61,675 bases of DNA from Nitrospira sp. (GTDB lineage: Bacteria; Nitrospirota; Nitrospiria; Nitrospirales; Nitrospiraceae): NCBI GenBank assembly GCA_005116955.1, contig SWDI01000001.1:775054-836728 (forward strand), written 5' to 3'. Shown piece by piece: positions 1 to 9,543 of the stretch. The position numbers and the translations under genes were made by a program. The number at the start of each line of letters is the position of its first letter. The first letter of the stretch is position 1. The notes beneath the pieces were generated by a model. That model was not told the origin of the DNA. It searched no databases and saw only the letters and a program-made list of their open reading frames with translations.

Positions 1-81
1 GACATCGGAAGGCTGCTTGACCGCTTCACACCCAACGAATGCACACGCTACTTTGCCTCCTCTGGCTATGTAAAGACGTAA
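1..81 (+). mobile_element. IS630-type transposase, C-terminal end (cut by window edge)
   Basis: Frame 1 is open from the first base to a TAA at 79-81. It reads as the tail of an IS630-family DDE transposase: the segment LLDRFTPNECTRYFASSGYV matches the usual ending of this family, in which an F-P-x-E-C-x-x-Y-F block is followed by a short aromatic tail. Only 26 residues are visible, so whether the element is intact lies outside the window. No terminal inverted repeat was recognised between the stop and base 165. Two toxin-antitoxin modules follow, as is common next to insertion sequences. Identification by motif memory only. Confidence 0.55.
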
Positions 82-165
82 ACCAAAAACGCTCTAGAGG
101 CAGGGGACCATGATCGCAGCCAAGAAGAATTCAACGCTAAGGTTGGAGTCGATGCATTCCCACAC

Positions 166-567
166 TCAGCCGACAAACGCGGTTGGTGAAACCGCCACGG
201 TGGGAAATGCCTTAAGAATCTGCCGGTCAGTCGTCACCAAAGGCACCCGTAAGTCTTGCGCCAAGGCAACAAACTCGCAATCATAAGCCGAACAGCCGGA
301 TTGCGCTGCGAGACTCAGCACGTGATGGGAAATGACATTGTACTCATGGCCAGTCAGCCACCGTTCTGCTTCTTCGAGGATGGCCGATACTGCCTCCAAT
401 GACAGCACATCCCTGCGGACAAGCCCGATCAGCACATTCCGAAATTCGGATCGCCACAGCAACGGAACTGCCCACGAGGGGTCGCGCTGCAGCACGGCTT
501 CGCTCTCAGCCGTCCGTTGCCCTTGGACATACAGATAAATCAGGAGATTCGTATCGGCCACGATCAT
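166..567 (-). CDS. PIN-domain toxin (VapC/FitB-like ribonuclease)
   Basis: A 133-residue PIN-domain protein. It starts with the typical beta-strand and first acidic residue (IVADTNLLIYLY, Asp5), has a mid-protein Glu in the EFRN segment and a late acidic pair (AYDCEFVALA, then VTTDRQIL). These are the positions where PIN nucleases coordinate magnesium. Family members cleave RNA and act as toxins neutralised by a neighbouring antitoxin. The start codon overlaps the last codons of the upstream antitoxin gene by four bases, so the two are translationally coupled. The RNA target cannot be predicted from sequence. Confidence 0.85.
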   Translation of the reverse strand: MIVADTNLLIYLYVQGQRTAESEAVLQRDPSWAVPLLWRSEFRNVLIGLVRRDVLSLEAVSAILEEAERWLTGHEYNVISHHVLSLAAQSGCSAYDCEFVALAQDLRVPLVTTDRQILKAFPTVAVSPTAFVG

Positions 568-806
568 GGCTGGCCGACCACTTTCAGTTCTTCTAAGAGC
601 CGATCCGTCACTTTGATTCCTTTCGGTGCGCGACGAAGCGCCCGAGCACGGACCAACAACGCATCCGCATCCACCGGGACACTATGGGTCATCTGCTCAA
701 GAAACGAGATAACCTGAAAATTTAGGCTTCGATGCTGCGCGGCCGCTTGTTGCTTGAGTCGCTTCACCACCGGTTCCGGAATATTCTTGATGGTCAAGGT
801 TGCCAT
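564..806 (-). CDS. Ribbon-helix-helix antitoxin (FitA/VapB-like)
   Basis: An 80-residue protein whose first 45 residues (MATLTIKNIPEPVVKRLKQQ, then SLNFQVISFLEQ) match the Arc/FitA-type ribbon-helix-helix DNA-binding fold: one beta strand and two helices. The C-terminal part is charged and would bind the PIN toxin. I chose the ATG at 806 because a GAGGGGGTG purine-rich stretch precedes it; an upstream in-frame ATG at 836 would add ten unlikely residues. It is the first gene of the two-gene toxin-antitoxin operon and should repress its own promoter, possibly through the inverted repeat at 850-861. Confidence 0.82.
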   Translation of the reverse strand: MATLTIKNIPEPVVKRLKQQAAAQHRSLNFQVISFLEQMTHSVPVDADALLVRARALRRAPKGIKVTDRLLEELKVVGQP

Positions 807-849
807 ACTCACCCCCTCCCCTCTCTCATTGAGCATCCACTATGCTACC

Positions 850-861
850 AGTATGGATACT
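850..861. promoter_or_regulatory. Candidate operator of the PIN/RHH module
   Basis: The inverted repeat AGTAT-GG-ATACT lies about 45 bp upstream of the antitoxin start codon, where RHH antitoxins usually bind. Arms are five bases each, so chance occurrence cannot be excluded. Confidence 0.35.
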
Positions 862-1142
862 ATCTGAGCAGTGGTGTCCGGTCAAGCCCGATCTTGATGA
901 ATATGGTGCCAGGCAAGACGATTGACTTGTTTTGCTGAGCCAAGCCGTGGAGAACTGCTCCCTGGAGAGTTCAGCCCGTCACGCCATCCTGGACATTTCG
1001 AGTAGGGTCGGGCCTCTTAACCGGTGGCTCTCTTGGTATTGAGTCGTTGGCTTTCCTGATCCCAGTGGACCCAAACAGCCAGTTGCCCGATTGTCAAGAA
1101 GCAGCTGCTCTCTGTGCCATAAAGCGATCACAGGAATATGAC
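862..1142. other. Gene-free spacer
   Basis: Spacer between the two toxin-antitoxin modules. It contains no convincing reading frame, RNA gene, repeat or terminator that I can identify. Confidence 0.5.
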
Positions 1143-1502
1143 TTACAGGTAGAGCAGTTGGTTGTGCAGTTCATCAGCTGTGAAACGGTCTAGCACCGTC
1201 AAGAGTCGTCGGGCAAGTTCAAAGTCTGAGGCCCGCCGACTAGCTATCAGAATGCCAGCATGCGGCTTGTGCTGGTGCAGTACCTCAGTGTGTAGGCGTT
1301 CGAAATCGCCGCGATTATGCGTCAATAACGTTCGCTGTTCAGTTGTCGAGAAGACGAGTTGTTCGAGATCAGAGTGCCCCAAGTTTTGAGCCTCGCGAGT
1401 GGTCTTCACATCGAAACCGTGAGCCCGGATCAGGTCGGCCACGAGCACAGAGACATCTTCATCCAGATACAGACGGAGGAACAATGTCGGTGGGGTTATC
1501 AC
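1143..1502 (-). CDS. DUF5615 PIN-like toxin
   Basis: A 119-residue protein of the DUF5615 (PIN-like) family. The opening segment LRLYLDEDVSVLVADLIRAHG and the later LLTHNRGDFERLH are the acidic and Asn/Asp motifs typical of this group. Family members are predicted RNases paired with DUF433 antitoxins, exactly as here. The start overlaps the end of the upstream DUF433 gene by four bases, which indicates an operon. The toxic activity is inferred from family and pairing. Confidence 0.82.
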   Translation of the reverse strand: MITPPTLFLRLYLDEDVSVLVADLIRAHGFDVKTTREAQNLGHSDLEQLVFSTTEQRTLLTHNRGDFERLHTEVLHQHKPHAGILIASRRASDFELARRLLTVLDRFTADELHNQLLYL

Positions 1503-1774
1503 CGAAGCTTGGGATGGATGAGATCGTCGGGCACGCGGTTCCGCTGAATGTCGGCATCAATGGTGTCCCGGTGTTCTTGGTAGTAGCTGAGGGCGTCGAA
1601 CACTTGTGCGAGGGTTATATGGGGTAAACGAGAGACTATTTCCTCAGGAGCTGTACCGAACTTCCATAACTCGGCGATCGCACGTACCGGCGTCCGGGTG
1701 CCGCTGATGATGGGAGCACCCTGAAGAATATCTGTGGTGCAGACAATGTATGGATGGCGTGTGGCTGTTGTCAT
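1499..1774 (-). CDS. DUF433 antitoxin
   Basis: A 91-residue DUF433 protein. It contains the diagnostic pattern of a 'GTRTPVRAIAELWKFGTAPEEI' type helix-turn-helix core followed by LTLAQVFDAL-like helices (here ITLAQVFDALSYY). DUF433 proteins are winged-helix antitoxins and partner DUF5615 or PIN toxins. I chose the ATG at 1774 because the extension to an ATG at 1837 adds residues unlike the family. It is the promoter-proximal gene of the pair and probably autoregulates. Confidence 0.8.
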   Translation of the reverse strand: MTTATRHPYIVCTTDILQGAPIISGTRTPVRAIAELWKFGTAPEEIVSRLPHITLAQVFDALSYYQEHRDTIDADIQRNRVPDDLIHPKLR

Positions 1775-1855
1775 CAGATTGTTCTCGTGGGTCCTGAGTG
1801 TAGAAAAGAGCCTAACGGAGCACCGGTGGGTTGTCAATGAGCCCGAAGAAATGAA

Positions 1856-2515
1856 CTAAGCCTGTCCCGCCAGCACGGCTTTCGTCGTTTTGAAATGCAG
1901 TTTTGCCACTGAGCCAAGCCGTTCCTGTCCGTGTTTTTTGATGATCATCTTGGCCGCGAGTTCGACGGCTGGGGAGGCGCCTTTGGGGAGGGTGGTGCCG
2001 ACTTCGCTGGAGAGGCGTTGCAATCGAAGCAAAAATTCAGCGCGGGCTAAGATCGAAGCGGCGGCCACTGCCAAGTCAGATTCCGCTTTCATCCGCTGTT
2101 CCAGTACGATCTTTCGCCCCTTTTCTTGCAGCACATTCAGAATCAAACGCTCGTTTGCAAATTGATCGGAGATGGCTCGCTCGCATGTCACTCGTTCGAG
2201 CAGAGTTTCAAGTGCTTTGGCGTGACCCCAGGCCAGGAGGCGATTCAAGTTGCGGATTTTTTCATAGAGTTCGTTGTACTTCTGCGGCCCGATCGCGATG
2301 ACACTGTGTGGGCAGATAGTCTTGATGTCGGGAGCCATCTCAAGAATCCGCCCGTCCGAAATCTTCTTGCTATCCCGGACCTGCATGAGCCTGAGTTCCC
2401 CTTGTGTCGTGGCGTCGACAAACACGGCGGCGATGACGAGGGGGCCAAAGTAATCGCCCTTTCCGGATTCGTCGATACCGATACGTTCAATCGTATGAGA
2501 TGGTTGTGGAGTCAT
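1856..2515 (-). CDS. rnhC: Ribonuclease HIII-like protein
   Basis: A 219-residue RNase H type 2 family protein. The N-terminal GIDESGKGDYFGPLV motif (about residues 13-27) is the RNase HIII signature rather than the HII form. Conserved acidic residues follow in the VRDSKKIS and ESDLAVAAASILAR segments. It would cleave RNA in RNA-DNA hybrids in the cytoplasm. Classical Bacillus RNase HIII carries an extra N-terminal TBP-like substrate-binding domain; that is absent here, so this is a catalytic core only. Assignment to HIII instead of HII rests on the motif. Confidence 0.82.
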   Translation of the reverse strand: MTPQPSHTIERIGIDESGKGDYFGPLVIAAVFVDATTQGELRLMQVRDSKKISDGRILEMAPDIKTICPHSVIAIGPQKYNELYEKIRNLNRLLAWGHAKALETLLERVTCERAISDQFANERLILNVLQEKGRKIVLEQRMKAESDLAVAAASILARAEFLLRLQRLSSEVGTTLPKGASPAVELAAKMIIKKHGQERLGSVAKLHFKTTKAVLAGQA

Positions 2516-2637
2516 GAGATGGTCCGCGCCCCTCTAGAAATTCTTCTTAGGGGCACGGTAATCTACTCAATCGCTTGTTCGTTGGTCAATGAACCATGAT
2601 GGATCCAGAAACCGTTCTGTTTGGCTGGAGGTTGACG

Positions 2638-3504
2638 ATGCGTACCCCAACACTCATGCGTGTAACAGCGATGTTCTGTCTTCTGGCTGGGGGGGTAGCC
2701 TTGGTGGGATGCGAGACCAATCCCTATACCGGTCGGAAGCAATTACTCATGACGTCGATTGGTCAAGAAGTGCAAATGGGAGCTCAGGCGTTCGATCAGG
2801 TCAAGAGCGACCCGAAGATGAGACCGTCACAAGATCCTCGTGAGGTCGAACCGGTGAAGCGGGTTGCGGCTCGCATCGTCGAAGCGGCCAAACGCTCGAA
2901 GTATGCGCAGATGGCTCAACAATTTCAGTGGGAAGTGACGATCATTAAGGATGACAAGACCGCGAACGCCTTTGCTCTGCCTGGTGGAAAGATGGCGGTG
3001 TACACCGGCATCTTTCCCATGGCGAAGACGGAAGCGGGGTTGGCGGCCGTGATGGGACATGAAGTCGTGCATGCCTTGGCTCGACATGGCGCGGAGCGCA
3101 TGAGTCAGGGACAACTGACGAACACGGTGTTGCAGGTGGCGGGCGCGGCGATTGGTCTCAGTAGTGGCAATCCCATGCTTGGTCAGGCGACGATGGCGGC
3201 GCTTGGTGCAGGGGCACAGGTTGGTGTGTTGCTGCCCTTCAGTCGCAAGCATGAATCTGAGGCTGATTATGTGGGGATTCTCCTGGCGGCCGATGCCGGC
3301 TATGACCCGCGCGAATCGGTGGCACTCTGGGAACGAATGGGGCAAGCATCGGGTGGTGGGGGACAATCTGAATTTCTCTCCACCCATCCCAGCCATGATA
3401 CCCGAATTGATCAATTGAAGGAGTGGATGCCGGAGGCCATGGCTATTTATCAGAAGCGGACACCTGTACTGGCCGCTCCGTTACCGGACGTTGGTGGACG
3501 ATAA
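2638..3504 (+). CDS. M48-family metalloprotease lipoprotein
   Basis: A 288-residue exported zinc protease. The start at 2638 follows a GGAGG Shine-Dalgarno (2627-2631), unlike an upstream in-frame ATG. The N-terminus has a hydrophobic stretch ending in the lipobox LVGC (Cys25), so it should be lipid-anchored. The HEVVH zinc motif sits at about residues 141-145 and a downstream ESEADYVG segment supplies the third zinc ligand, as in the M48 family (LoiP/BepA-like). Such proteins perform outer-membrane quality control. The C-terminus STHPSHDTRI is the conserved end of this group. Confidence 0.9.
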   Translation: MRTPTLMRVTAMFCLLAGGVALVGCETNPYTGRKQLLMTSIGQEVQMGAQAFDQVKSDPKMRPSQDPREVEPVKRVAARIVEAAKRSKYAQMAQQFQWEVTIIKDDKTANAFALPGGKMAVYTGIFPMAKTEAGLAAVMGHEVVHALARHGAERMSQGQLTNTVLQVAGAAIGLSSGNPMLGQATMAALGAGAQVGVLLPFSRKHESEADYVGILLAADAGYDPRESVALWERMGQASGGGGQSEFLSTHPSHDTRIDQLKEWMPEAMAIYQKRTPVLAAPLPDVGGR

Positions 3505-3558
3505 CGGTTCTCGTCTTATCCTAATCAACTATTCGTCGAATACACCTGGGCGGTCTGC

Positions 3559-3588
3559 TTGTCGCGACCGATCCTGGTCCTTTATACT
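3559..3588 (+). promoter_or_regulatory. Promoter of rnpB
   Basis: A -35 box TTGTCG (3559-3564) and -10 box TATACT (3583-3588) are separated by 18 bp and sit just upstream of the RNase P RNA 5' end at about 3595. Confidence 0.7.
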
Positions 3589-3594
3589 GAGCAG

Positions 3595-4029
3595 GCGTGG
3601 GTGGAAGACTGGATGGTCGCTCGGTGCTTCGGTATCGAGAGGAAAGTCCGGACTCCATGGGCAGGGCGCTGGGTAACTCCCAGGCGGAGCAATCCGACAC
3701 CAGCACCACAGAAAACAAACCGCCGATGGCCAACGCGACGGGATCCCATCTGGTCGCTGCGGCTCAGGTAAGGGTGAAACGGTGGGGTAAGAGCCCACCG
3801 CGGGGGTGGCGACATCACCGGCACGGTAAGCGTCGCCTGGTGCAAGGCCAAATAGGAAGACATGGGCAGCGCTCCTCACGGACCGTTGTACGCCGGCTGG
3901 CCCGGTCGAGGTCTTCGGGTAGGTCGCTTGAGGTTCGAGGTAACTCGAATCCCAGAGAAATGATCATCCAAGCAAAGAGGGCAACTTCTTTGCGGGACAG
4001 AATCCGGCTTATAGGTCTTCCGCTCACGC
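3595..4029 (+). ncRNA. rnpB: RNase P RNA, bacterial class A
   Basis: Catalytic RNA of RNase P, which matures tRNA 5' ends. The hallmark conserved core GAGGAAAGTCCGGACTCC lies at about 3640-3657, followed by the P-region GGGTAA and, near the 3' end, GACAGAATCCGGCTTATAGG. The outermost helix P1 can be drawn between GCGTGGGTGGAAGAC at 3595-3609 and its near-complement GTCTTCCGCTCACGC at 4015-4029; this pairing fixed the ends. Length about 435 nt is normal for type A. Open frames that cross this region are not genes. Confidence 0.93.
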
Positions 4030-4236
4030 TTCTTCTCAAACGCCTCGTGGCCAGTGCTCTCGGTGAGTCACGTGGCGCTGTATTGACGGGTCTTGATGGG
4101 GATGCTAGGATCTCGAATCTTTCCCCCTTGATTTTAAAGATATTTCTGCATGATGATGCGTCCTCCGCCGGACGTGTCATTTTGATATCTGATTATTTAC
4201 GGCAGATCGTCTCATGCAGTCGTAGGGAGGGTTGTT

Positions 4237-6012
4237 ATGAAACTCACCGGTGCTGAAATCTTCATCGAATGTCTGAAGCGGGAAGGAGTCAAGACGCTCT
4301 TTGCCCTCCCCGGCGGCGTCGTCCTGAAGATTTTCGATACACTCCATCAACAAAAAGACATTGAAGTGATTTTGACACGCCATGAGCAGGGTGCTGGCCA
4401 TATGGCGGAAGGCTACGCGAAGGCGACGGGAAAGGCAGGCGTCTGTCTGGTCACCTCCGGACCCGGCATGACCAACGTCATTACCGCGTTGGCCGATGCG
4501 TACATGGATTCGGTACCGCTCGTCTGTTTCAGTGGACAAGTTCCAACCAGTTTGATTGGAAACGACGCCTTTCAAGAAGCGGACAACATCGGCTTGAGTC
4601 GACCCTGCACGAAATACAATTTTCTCGTCAAAGATGTGAACGATTTGGCAGCCACGATCAAAGAGGCGTTTTATATTGCAACGACCGGTCGTCCGGGCCC
4701 GGTCTTGGTGGATATCCCGAAAGATGTCTCGATGGCTAAAGCGGAATTCACCTATCCGAACTCGGTCTCGATTCGTGGCTACAATCCGACCTACGAAGGG
4801 AATAAGTGGCAGATCAAGCAGGCTGCTGAAGCGATCATGAAGGCCAAGAAGCCGATTCTCTATGTTGGCGGTGGTGTCGGCTTTTCAGGCGCTTCACAGG
4901 AACTGCTTGAATTGGCTGAGATGACGCAGATTCCGGTCGACATGACGCTGATGGGGCTCGGGGTGTTTCCGGGAGAGCATCCTCTCTCCATGGGGATGCT
5001 GGGGATGCATGGCACCTATGAAGCCAACATGGCCATGCACTATTCCGATTTGGTGATCGCCGTTGGTGCGCGATTTGATGATCGGGTGACGGGGAAGGTG
5101 TCGGAGTTCTGTCCCTATGCAAAAGTGATTCATGTCGATATTGACCCGACCTCTATTCGAAAAAACATCAATGTCGATATTCCGATTGTGGGCGACTGTA
5201 AAACGGTGCTTCGGGAGTTGAACCAGATCCTGCGCGCGACGGTGAATGGGGAACAGAAAGACCTTCGGAAGCCCTGGTGGGATCAAATACGCGAATGGCA
5301 GCAGGCCCATCCATTGGTCTATCACCAAGAGCAAGACGGACCGATCAAGCCGCAGCAGGTCGTCAAGCGATTGTATGAGCTGACCAAAGACCGGGACCCA
5401 ATCGTCTCGACGGATGTCGGCCAACATCAAATGTGGGCCGCACAGTATTTCAAGTTGGGAAAGCCAAATCGATGGTTGACATCGGGCGGGCTTGGCACGA
5501 TGGGGTTTGGATTTCCTGCCGCAATGGGGGCTCAAGCCGCGTTCCGGAACCGGCTGGTCTTGTGTATTGCGGGAGACGGCAGCATTCAGATGAATATGCA
5601 GGAAATGGCCACGGCGGTCGTGAGTAAGTTGCCGGTGAAGATCATCATTTTGAATAATGGCTTTCACGGCATGGTCCGCCAATGGCAGGACCTGTTCTAC
5701 GAAGGGCGCTACGCGTCGAGCAACCTTGGCACGACGCCGGATTTCGTGAAACTGGCGGAAGCCTATGGCGCAGTGGGATTACGGGTCAAGAAGGTCGGAG
5801 ACCTCGATGCCATTCTGAAAGAAGCCTTGGCGACGGATAAACCCGTTATCGTGGATGTGCCGACCTATCCCTATGAGAATTGTTATCCGATGATCCCTGC
5901 TGGCGGCTGCAACCACGAGATGCTCCTGGAAGATCCACCAGAGTTGAAGAAGAAGCAGGTCGGTTCGGAAAAAGTGACGCCGGAGGATAAAGATACGGTC
6001 CTCACGGCATAG
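4237..6012 (+). CDS. ilvB: Acetolactate synthase, large (catalytic) subunit
   Basis: A 591-residue thiamine diphosphate enzyme that condenses two pyruvates (or pyruvate and 2-oxobutyrate) in the first shared step of valine, leucine and isoleucine synthesis. Domains in order: N-terminal TPP-binding pyrimidine domain with the catalytic Glu in the RHEQGAGHMAEGYA segment, central FAD-binding-like domain, C-terminal pyrophosphate domain with GDGSIQMNMQE and NNGFHGMVRQWQ. Preceded by a GGGAGGG ribosome site. It heads an ilvB-ilvN-ilvC series with gaps of 40-60 bp. Full length for the family. Confidence 0.97.
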   Translation: MKLTGAEIFIECLKREGVKTLFALPGGVVLKIFDTLHQQKDIEVILTRHEQGAGHMAEGYAKATGKAGVCLVTSGPGMTNVITALADAYMDSVPLVCFSGQVPTSLIGNDAFQEADNIGLSRPCTKYNFLVKDVNDLAATIKEAFYIATTGRPGPVLVDIPKDVSMAKAEFTYPNSVSIRGYNPTYEGNKWQIKQAAEAIMKAKKPILYVGGGVGFSGASQELLELAEMTQIPVDMTLMGLGVFPGEHPLSMGMLGMHGTYEANMAMHYSDLVIAVGARFDDRVTGKVSEFCPYAKVIHVDIDPTSIRKNINVDIPIVGDCKTVLRELNQILRATVNGEQKDLRKPWWDQIREWQQAHPLVYHQEQDGPIKPQQVVKRLYELTKDRDPIVSTDVGQHQMWAAQYFKLGKPNRWLTSGGLGTMGFGFPAAMGAQAAFRNRLVLCIAGDGSIQMNMQEMATAVVSKLPVKIIILNNGFHGMVRQWQDLFYEGRYASSNLGTTPDFVKLAEAYGAVGLRVKKVGDLDAILKEALATDKPVIVDVPTYPYENCYPMIPAGGCNHEMLLEDPPELKKKQVGSEKVTPEDKDTVLTA

Positions 6013-6051
6013 GGGAACTGTCGGTGAACGACTATCAGCTGAAAGCGTTGC

Positions 6052-6570
6052 ATGGAACATATTATTTCAGTAACAGTTGAAAATAAATTTGGGGTCTTAT
6101 CACGGGTTGCAGGATTATTCAGCGGCCGGGGGTTCAATATCGAGAGCCTGTCAGTCGCTCCGACGCTTGATCCATCCATGTCTCAGATGACGATTGTGAC
6201 GTCGGGTGATGAGCGGATTATTGAGCAGATCGTGAAACAGCTGAACAAACTCATTGATGTCATCAAGGTTGTGGATTTGAACGAAACGGAGTTTGTTTCA
6301 CGAGAGACGGCGATCATCAAAGTGCATACGAAGGATGCGGATCGAGCCGAGGCGCTCAGAATCGTGGATATCTTTCGAGCGAACGTGATCGATTCGACCC
6401 CGAGCACCTATACCATTGAAGTATCCGGAGACCCTAAGAAGATTGAGGCGATCATTAACTTGTTACAGCCCCTAGGGATCAAGGATTTGGTCCGTACTGG
6501 GCGAGTGGCCGTTGCCCGAGAACCGGTCCGTCCCGTTGCTGCCCAAGCGAAGAAGGTCGCCCGCGACTAA
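6052..6570 (+). CDS. ilvN: Acetolactate synthase, small regulatory subunit
   Basis: A 172-residue ACT-domain protein. The N-terminal VENKFGVLSRVAGLFSGRGF segment is the ACT fold that binds valine and gives feedback inhibition; the C-terminal half (residues 85-160) is the ALS_ss_C domain. It binds and activates IlvB. It lies 39 bp downstream of ilvB on the same strand, in the usual order. The short basic tail after residue 155 is variable in the family. Confidence 0.95.
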   Translation: MEHIISVTVENKFGVLSRVAGLFSGRGFNIESLSVAPTLDPSMSQMTIVTSGDERIIEQIVKQLNKLIDVIKVVDLNETEFVSRETAIIKVHTKDADRAEALRIVDIFRANVIDSTPSTYTIEVSGDPKKIEAIINLLQPLGIKDLVRTGRVAVAREPVRPVAAQAKKVARD

Positions 6571-6614
6571 CGTTCTGCTGCACACGCAGTGTTGCTCTAT
6601 ACTGATGACGATGA

Positions 6615-7643
<1,029 letters not shown>

Positions 7644-7652
7644 GGCAATTCC

Positions 7653-8303
7653 ATGGCGGATCGTGCAGTCGGTGTTCCCTTTGCCAAAGAAGGAATTCCC
7701 TTCATTGCAGCTCCTGCCGGCGTTACACTCTTGACAGCATGGCTGGGATGGCCAGTCGTTGCGTTTCTTGGTGGGATTGCAACGCTGTTCTCTGCCTGGT
7801 TTTTTCGCAACCCAGCCCGGGTGATCCCACAAGGTCCCAATCTGATTGTTGCACCCGGCGATGGCAAGGTGATTGCCATCGAGGAAGAGTTTGAGCCCCG
7901 CTACCTGAAAGAGCGTAGTGTCAGGCTTACGATCTTTTTGAATGTCTTCGATGTCCACATCAACCGTATGCCTTGCGATGGGGTCGTGGAAGGCATTCAG
8001 TATCAGCCGGGGCTGTTTTTAGTTGCGAGCAAGCCGGAGGCGACGCTGAGGAACGAACAGAATGCCGTGATGATCAAGACGCACGACGGGATCAAGGTGT
8101 TGTGTGTGCAAGTCGCAGGGTTGATCGCTCGGCGAATCGTCTGCTGGATCTCGGATCGGGAGCAGGCGATACGTGGTGAACGCTATGGCTTGATCCGGTT
8201 TGGGTCGCGCATGGATACATTCCTTCCAATGGGTACAAAGATTCGGGTGGCAGTGGGTGATCGTGTGAAAGGCGGCGAAACCATTATTGGAGAGTTGCCA
8301 TGA
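7653..8303 (+). CDS. psd: Phosphatidylserine decarboxylase (short, archaeal-type)
   Basis: A 216-residue membrane-associated proenzyme that decarboxylates phosphatidylserine to phosphatidylethanolamine. Two hydrophobic stretches lie in residues 15-50. The self-cleavage site that creates the pyruvoyl group is the GS within RFGSRMDTF (around residue 184). A catalytic FLNVFDVHINR segment precedes it. The gene begins 10 bp after ilvC and overlaps the next gene, pssA, by four bases, so the two lipid enzymes are coupled and probably ride on the ilv transcript. Confidence 0.93.
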   Translation: MADRAVGVPFAKEGIPFIAAPAGVTLLTAWLGWPVVAFLGGIATLFSAWFFRNPARVIPQGPNLIVAPGDGKVIAIEEEFEPRYLKERSVRLTIFLNVFDVHINRMPCDGVVEGIQYQPGLFLVASKPEATLRNEQNAVMIKTHDGIKVLCVQVAGLIARRIVCWISDREQAIRGERYGLIRFGSRMDTFLPMGTKIRVAVGDRVKGGETIIGELP

Positions 8304-9106
8304 AAACGGCAGGCTTCAAAAATTCGTTCGGGAAAGATGGGAAACGGCGGAAGGCCGCTATGCATCTCATTCCAAACCTCTTCACGACCGGTAACTTATT
8401 TTGCGGCGTGTTCGCCATCCTGTCCGTTTTTAACGGTCACTATCTGGAAGCAGCCATCGCGATTCTTGTCGCCATGATTTTTGACGTATTGGATGGCAAG
8501 TCGGCCAGATTGACCAATAGTACGAGTCAGTTCGGGCTGGAGTATGACTCGCTGTCCGATGTGGTGTCATTTGGTGTCGCACCAGGGTTGTTGATCTACT
8601 CGTGGGCGCTAAGCGGGCAGGGTACGTTTGGCGTGGCCGTGATGTTTGCCTACGTGGCCATGGGCGCCGTGCGGTTAGCGCGATTTAACTCTACCGTAGC
8701 GCTAGCAGATGGGAAGTACTTTACGGGTCTCGCGATCCCAGCCGCGGCCGGGGTGGTGGCGTCGCTAGTGGTCTTTGATCATTACCTCCTCAAGATGGGA
8801 GGTGATGTCAGGCCAATCGTGGTCCTGCTCATGACGTTGGCGCTTTCGTTTTTAATGGTCAGTACGATCAAGTATCGCAGCTTTAAGGAAATGAAGTTTA
8901 AGGGCCACCGGCAGATTACCTACCTGGTCTGGGGTATTCTGACACTGATGCTGGTGGCAGCTTGGCCGGCGGTCATGTTATTTGTCATCTTTGCCGGCTA
9001 TGCATTGATGGGACCGGTCGAGAAAGTCTTTTCGCTGGTTGCTCCGGCAGCTGGGAAAAAGAGCATCGGAAAAGTTGAGTCTCCGCCGATCGAATCAAGT
9101 TCATAA
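8300..9106 (+). CDS. pssA: CDP-diacylglycerol-serine O-phosphatidyltransferase
   Basis: A 268-residue integral membrane enzyme that makes phosphatidylserine from CDP-diacylglycerol and serine, the substrate of the adjacent Psd. The CDP-alcohol phosphatidyltransferase signature D-x2-D-G-x2-A-R-x8-G-x3-D-x3-D is visible from DVLDGKSAR through GLEYDSLSD at about residues 62-87. Several transmembrane helices follow. It overlaps psd by four bases (ATGA). The last 25 residues are polar and non-conserved. Confidence 0.94.
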   Translation: MKTAGFKNSFGKDGKRRKAAMHLIPNLFTTGNLFCGVFAILSVFNGHYLEAAIAILVAMIFDVLDGKSARLTNSTSQFGLEYDSLSDVVSFGVAPGLLIYSWALSGQGTFGVAVMFAYVAMGAVRLARFNSTVALADGKYFTGLAIPAAAGVVASLVVFDHYLLKMGGDVRPIVVLLMTLALSFLMVSTIKYRSFKEMKFKGHRQITYLVWGILTLMLVAAWPAVMLFVIFAGYALMGPVEKVFSLVAPAAGKKSIGKVESPPIESSS

Positions 9107-9114
9107 CGGCGGAT

Positions 9115-9418
9115 AACAGTAGGAGAAACTGAAAAAGTTGTGAACGGCGAAGACGAGGAATAGTACGCGAGCCATCTAGACACGGGGTGGTCAGTGTTGT
9201 GAAGAGAGCTGGTGGGTGGTGCAAACCAGCCTAGATGTCGCCGAACTCGCCTCCGAGCCGAATCTCCGAACATGAAGTAGGAGATTCCGCCTTGCCTCCG
9301 TAAGAGGCAGAATGAAGGGTCTGACGACCAGTTGGTCCTCAGACCAAATCAGGGTGGTACCACGGAGTGCGTCAAGCCTTCGTCCCTGGGTCTCATAGGG
9401 ATGGAGGCTTTTGTTTTT
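9115..9418 (+). promoter_or_regulatory. T-box riboswitch leader of leuA
   Basis: The canonical T-box sequence AGGGTGGTACCACG is at 9351-9364. Upstream lie Stem I features: an AGAGAGCTGG followed by GGTGCAAACC (about 9210-9228) and a loop segment GAACTCGCC in which CTC at 9246-9248 is the candidate specifier codon (leucine). Downstream is an intrinsic terminator (9375-9418). In this class, uncharged tRNA pairs with specifier and T-box and favours the antiterminator. A leucine specifier suits the following gene, leuA. The 5' boundary is approximate; the specifier assignment is my reading of the fold. Confidence 0.88.
9375..9418 (+). terminator. T-box-controlled intrinsic terminator
   Basis: GCCTTCGTCCCT pairs with AGGGATGGAGGC to form a long stem, immediately followed by TTTTGTTTTT. 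The CCCT in the 5' arm can instead pair with the AGGG of the T-box (9351-9354), which gives the alternative antiterminator. Confidence 0.88.
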
Positions 9419-9419
9419 A

Positions 9420-9543
9420 CAAGCTGCTGAAAAAGCCTTCCCGCTGCGTTCTCAGTCGTTCGAGCCCCTCAACGTACCACACGCGTACGCCTCGGGGTTC
9501 TCACTCCTTGCGGCCTTGCCGGAAGGAATTTTTGAGCAGCTTG
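9420..9543. repeat. Inverted-repeat-bounded element (MITE/REP-like)
   Basis: A 124-bp segment is bounded by CAAGCTGCTGAAAAA (9420-9434) and TTTTTGAGCAGCTTG (9529-9543), which are inverted repeats matching at 14 of 15 positions. It has no coding sequence that I would accept. The layout resembles small non-autonomous mobile or REP-like elements; I saw only one copy in this window. It sits between the T-box terminator and the leuA ribosome site, so leuA has an unusually long leader. GGAGG at 9548-9552 lies just outside it. Confidence 0.65.

Noticed and set aside
4894..5682. 262-codon minus-strand frame inside ilvB
   Set aside because: Shadow frame caused by codon bias in ilvB; no recognisable domain.
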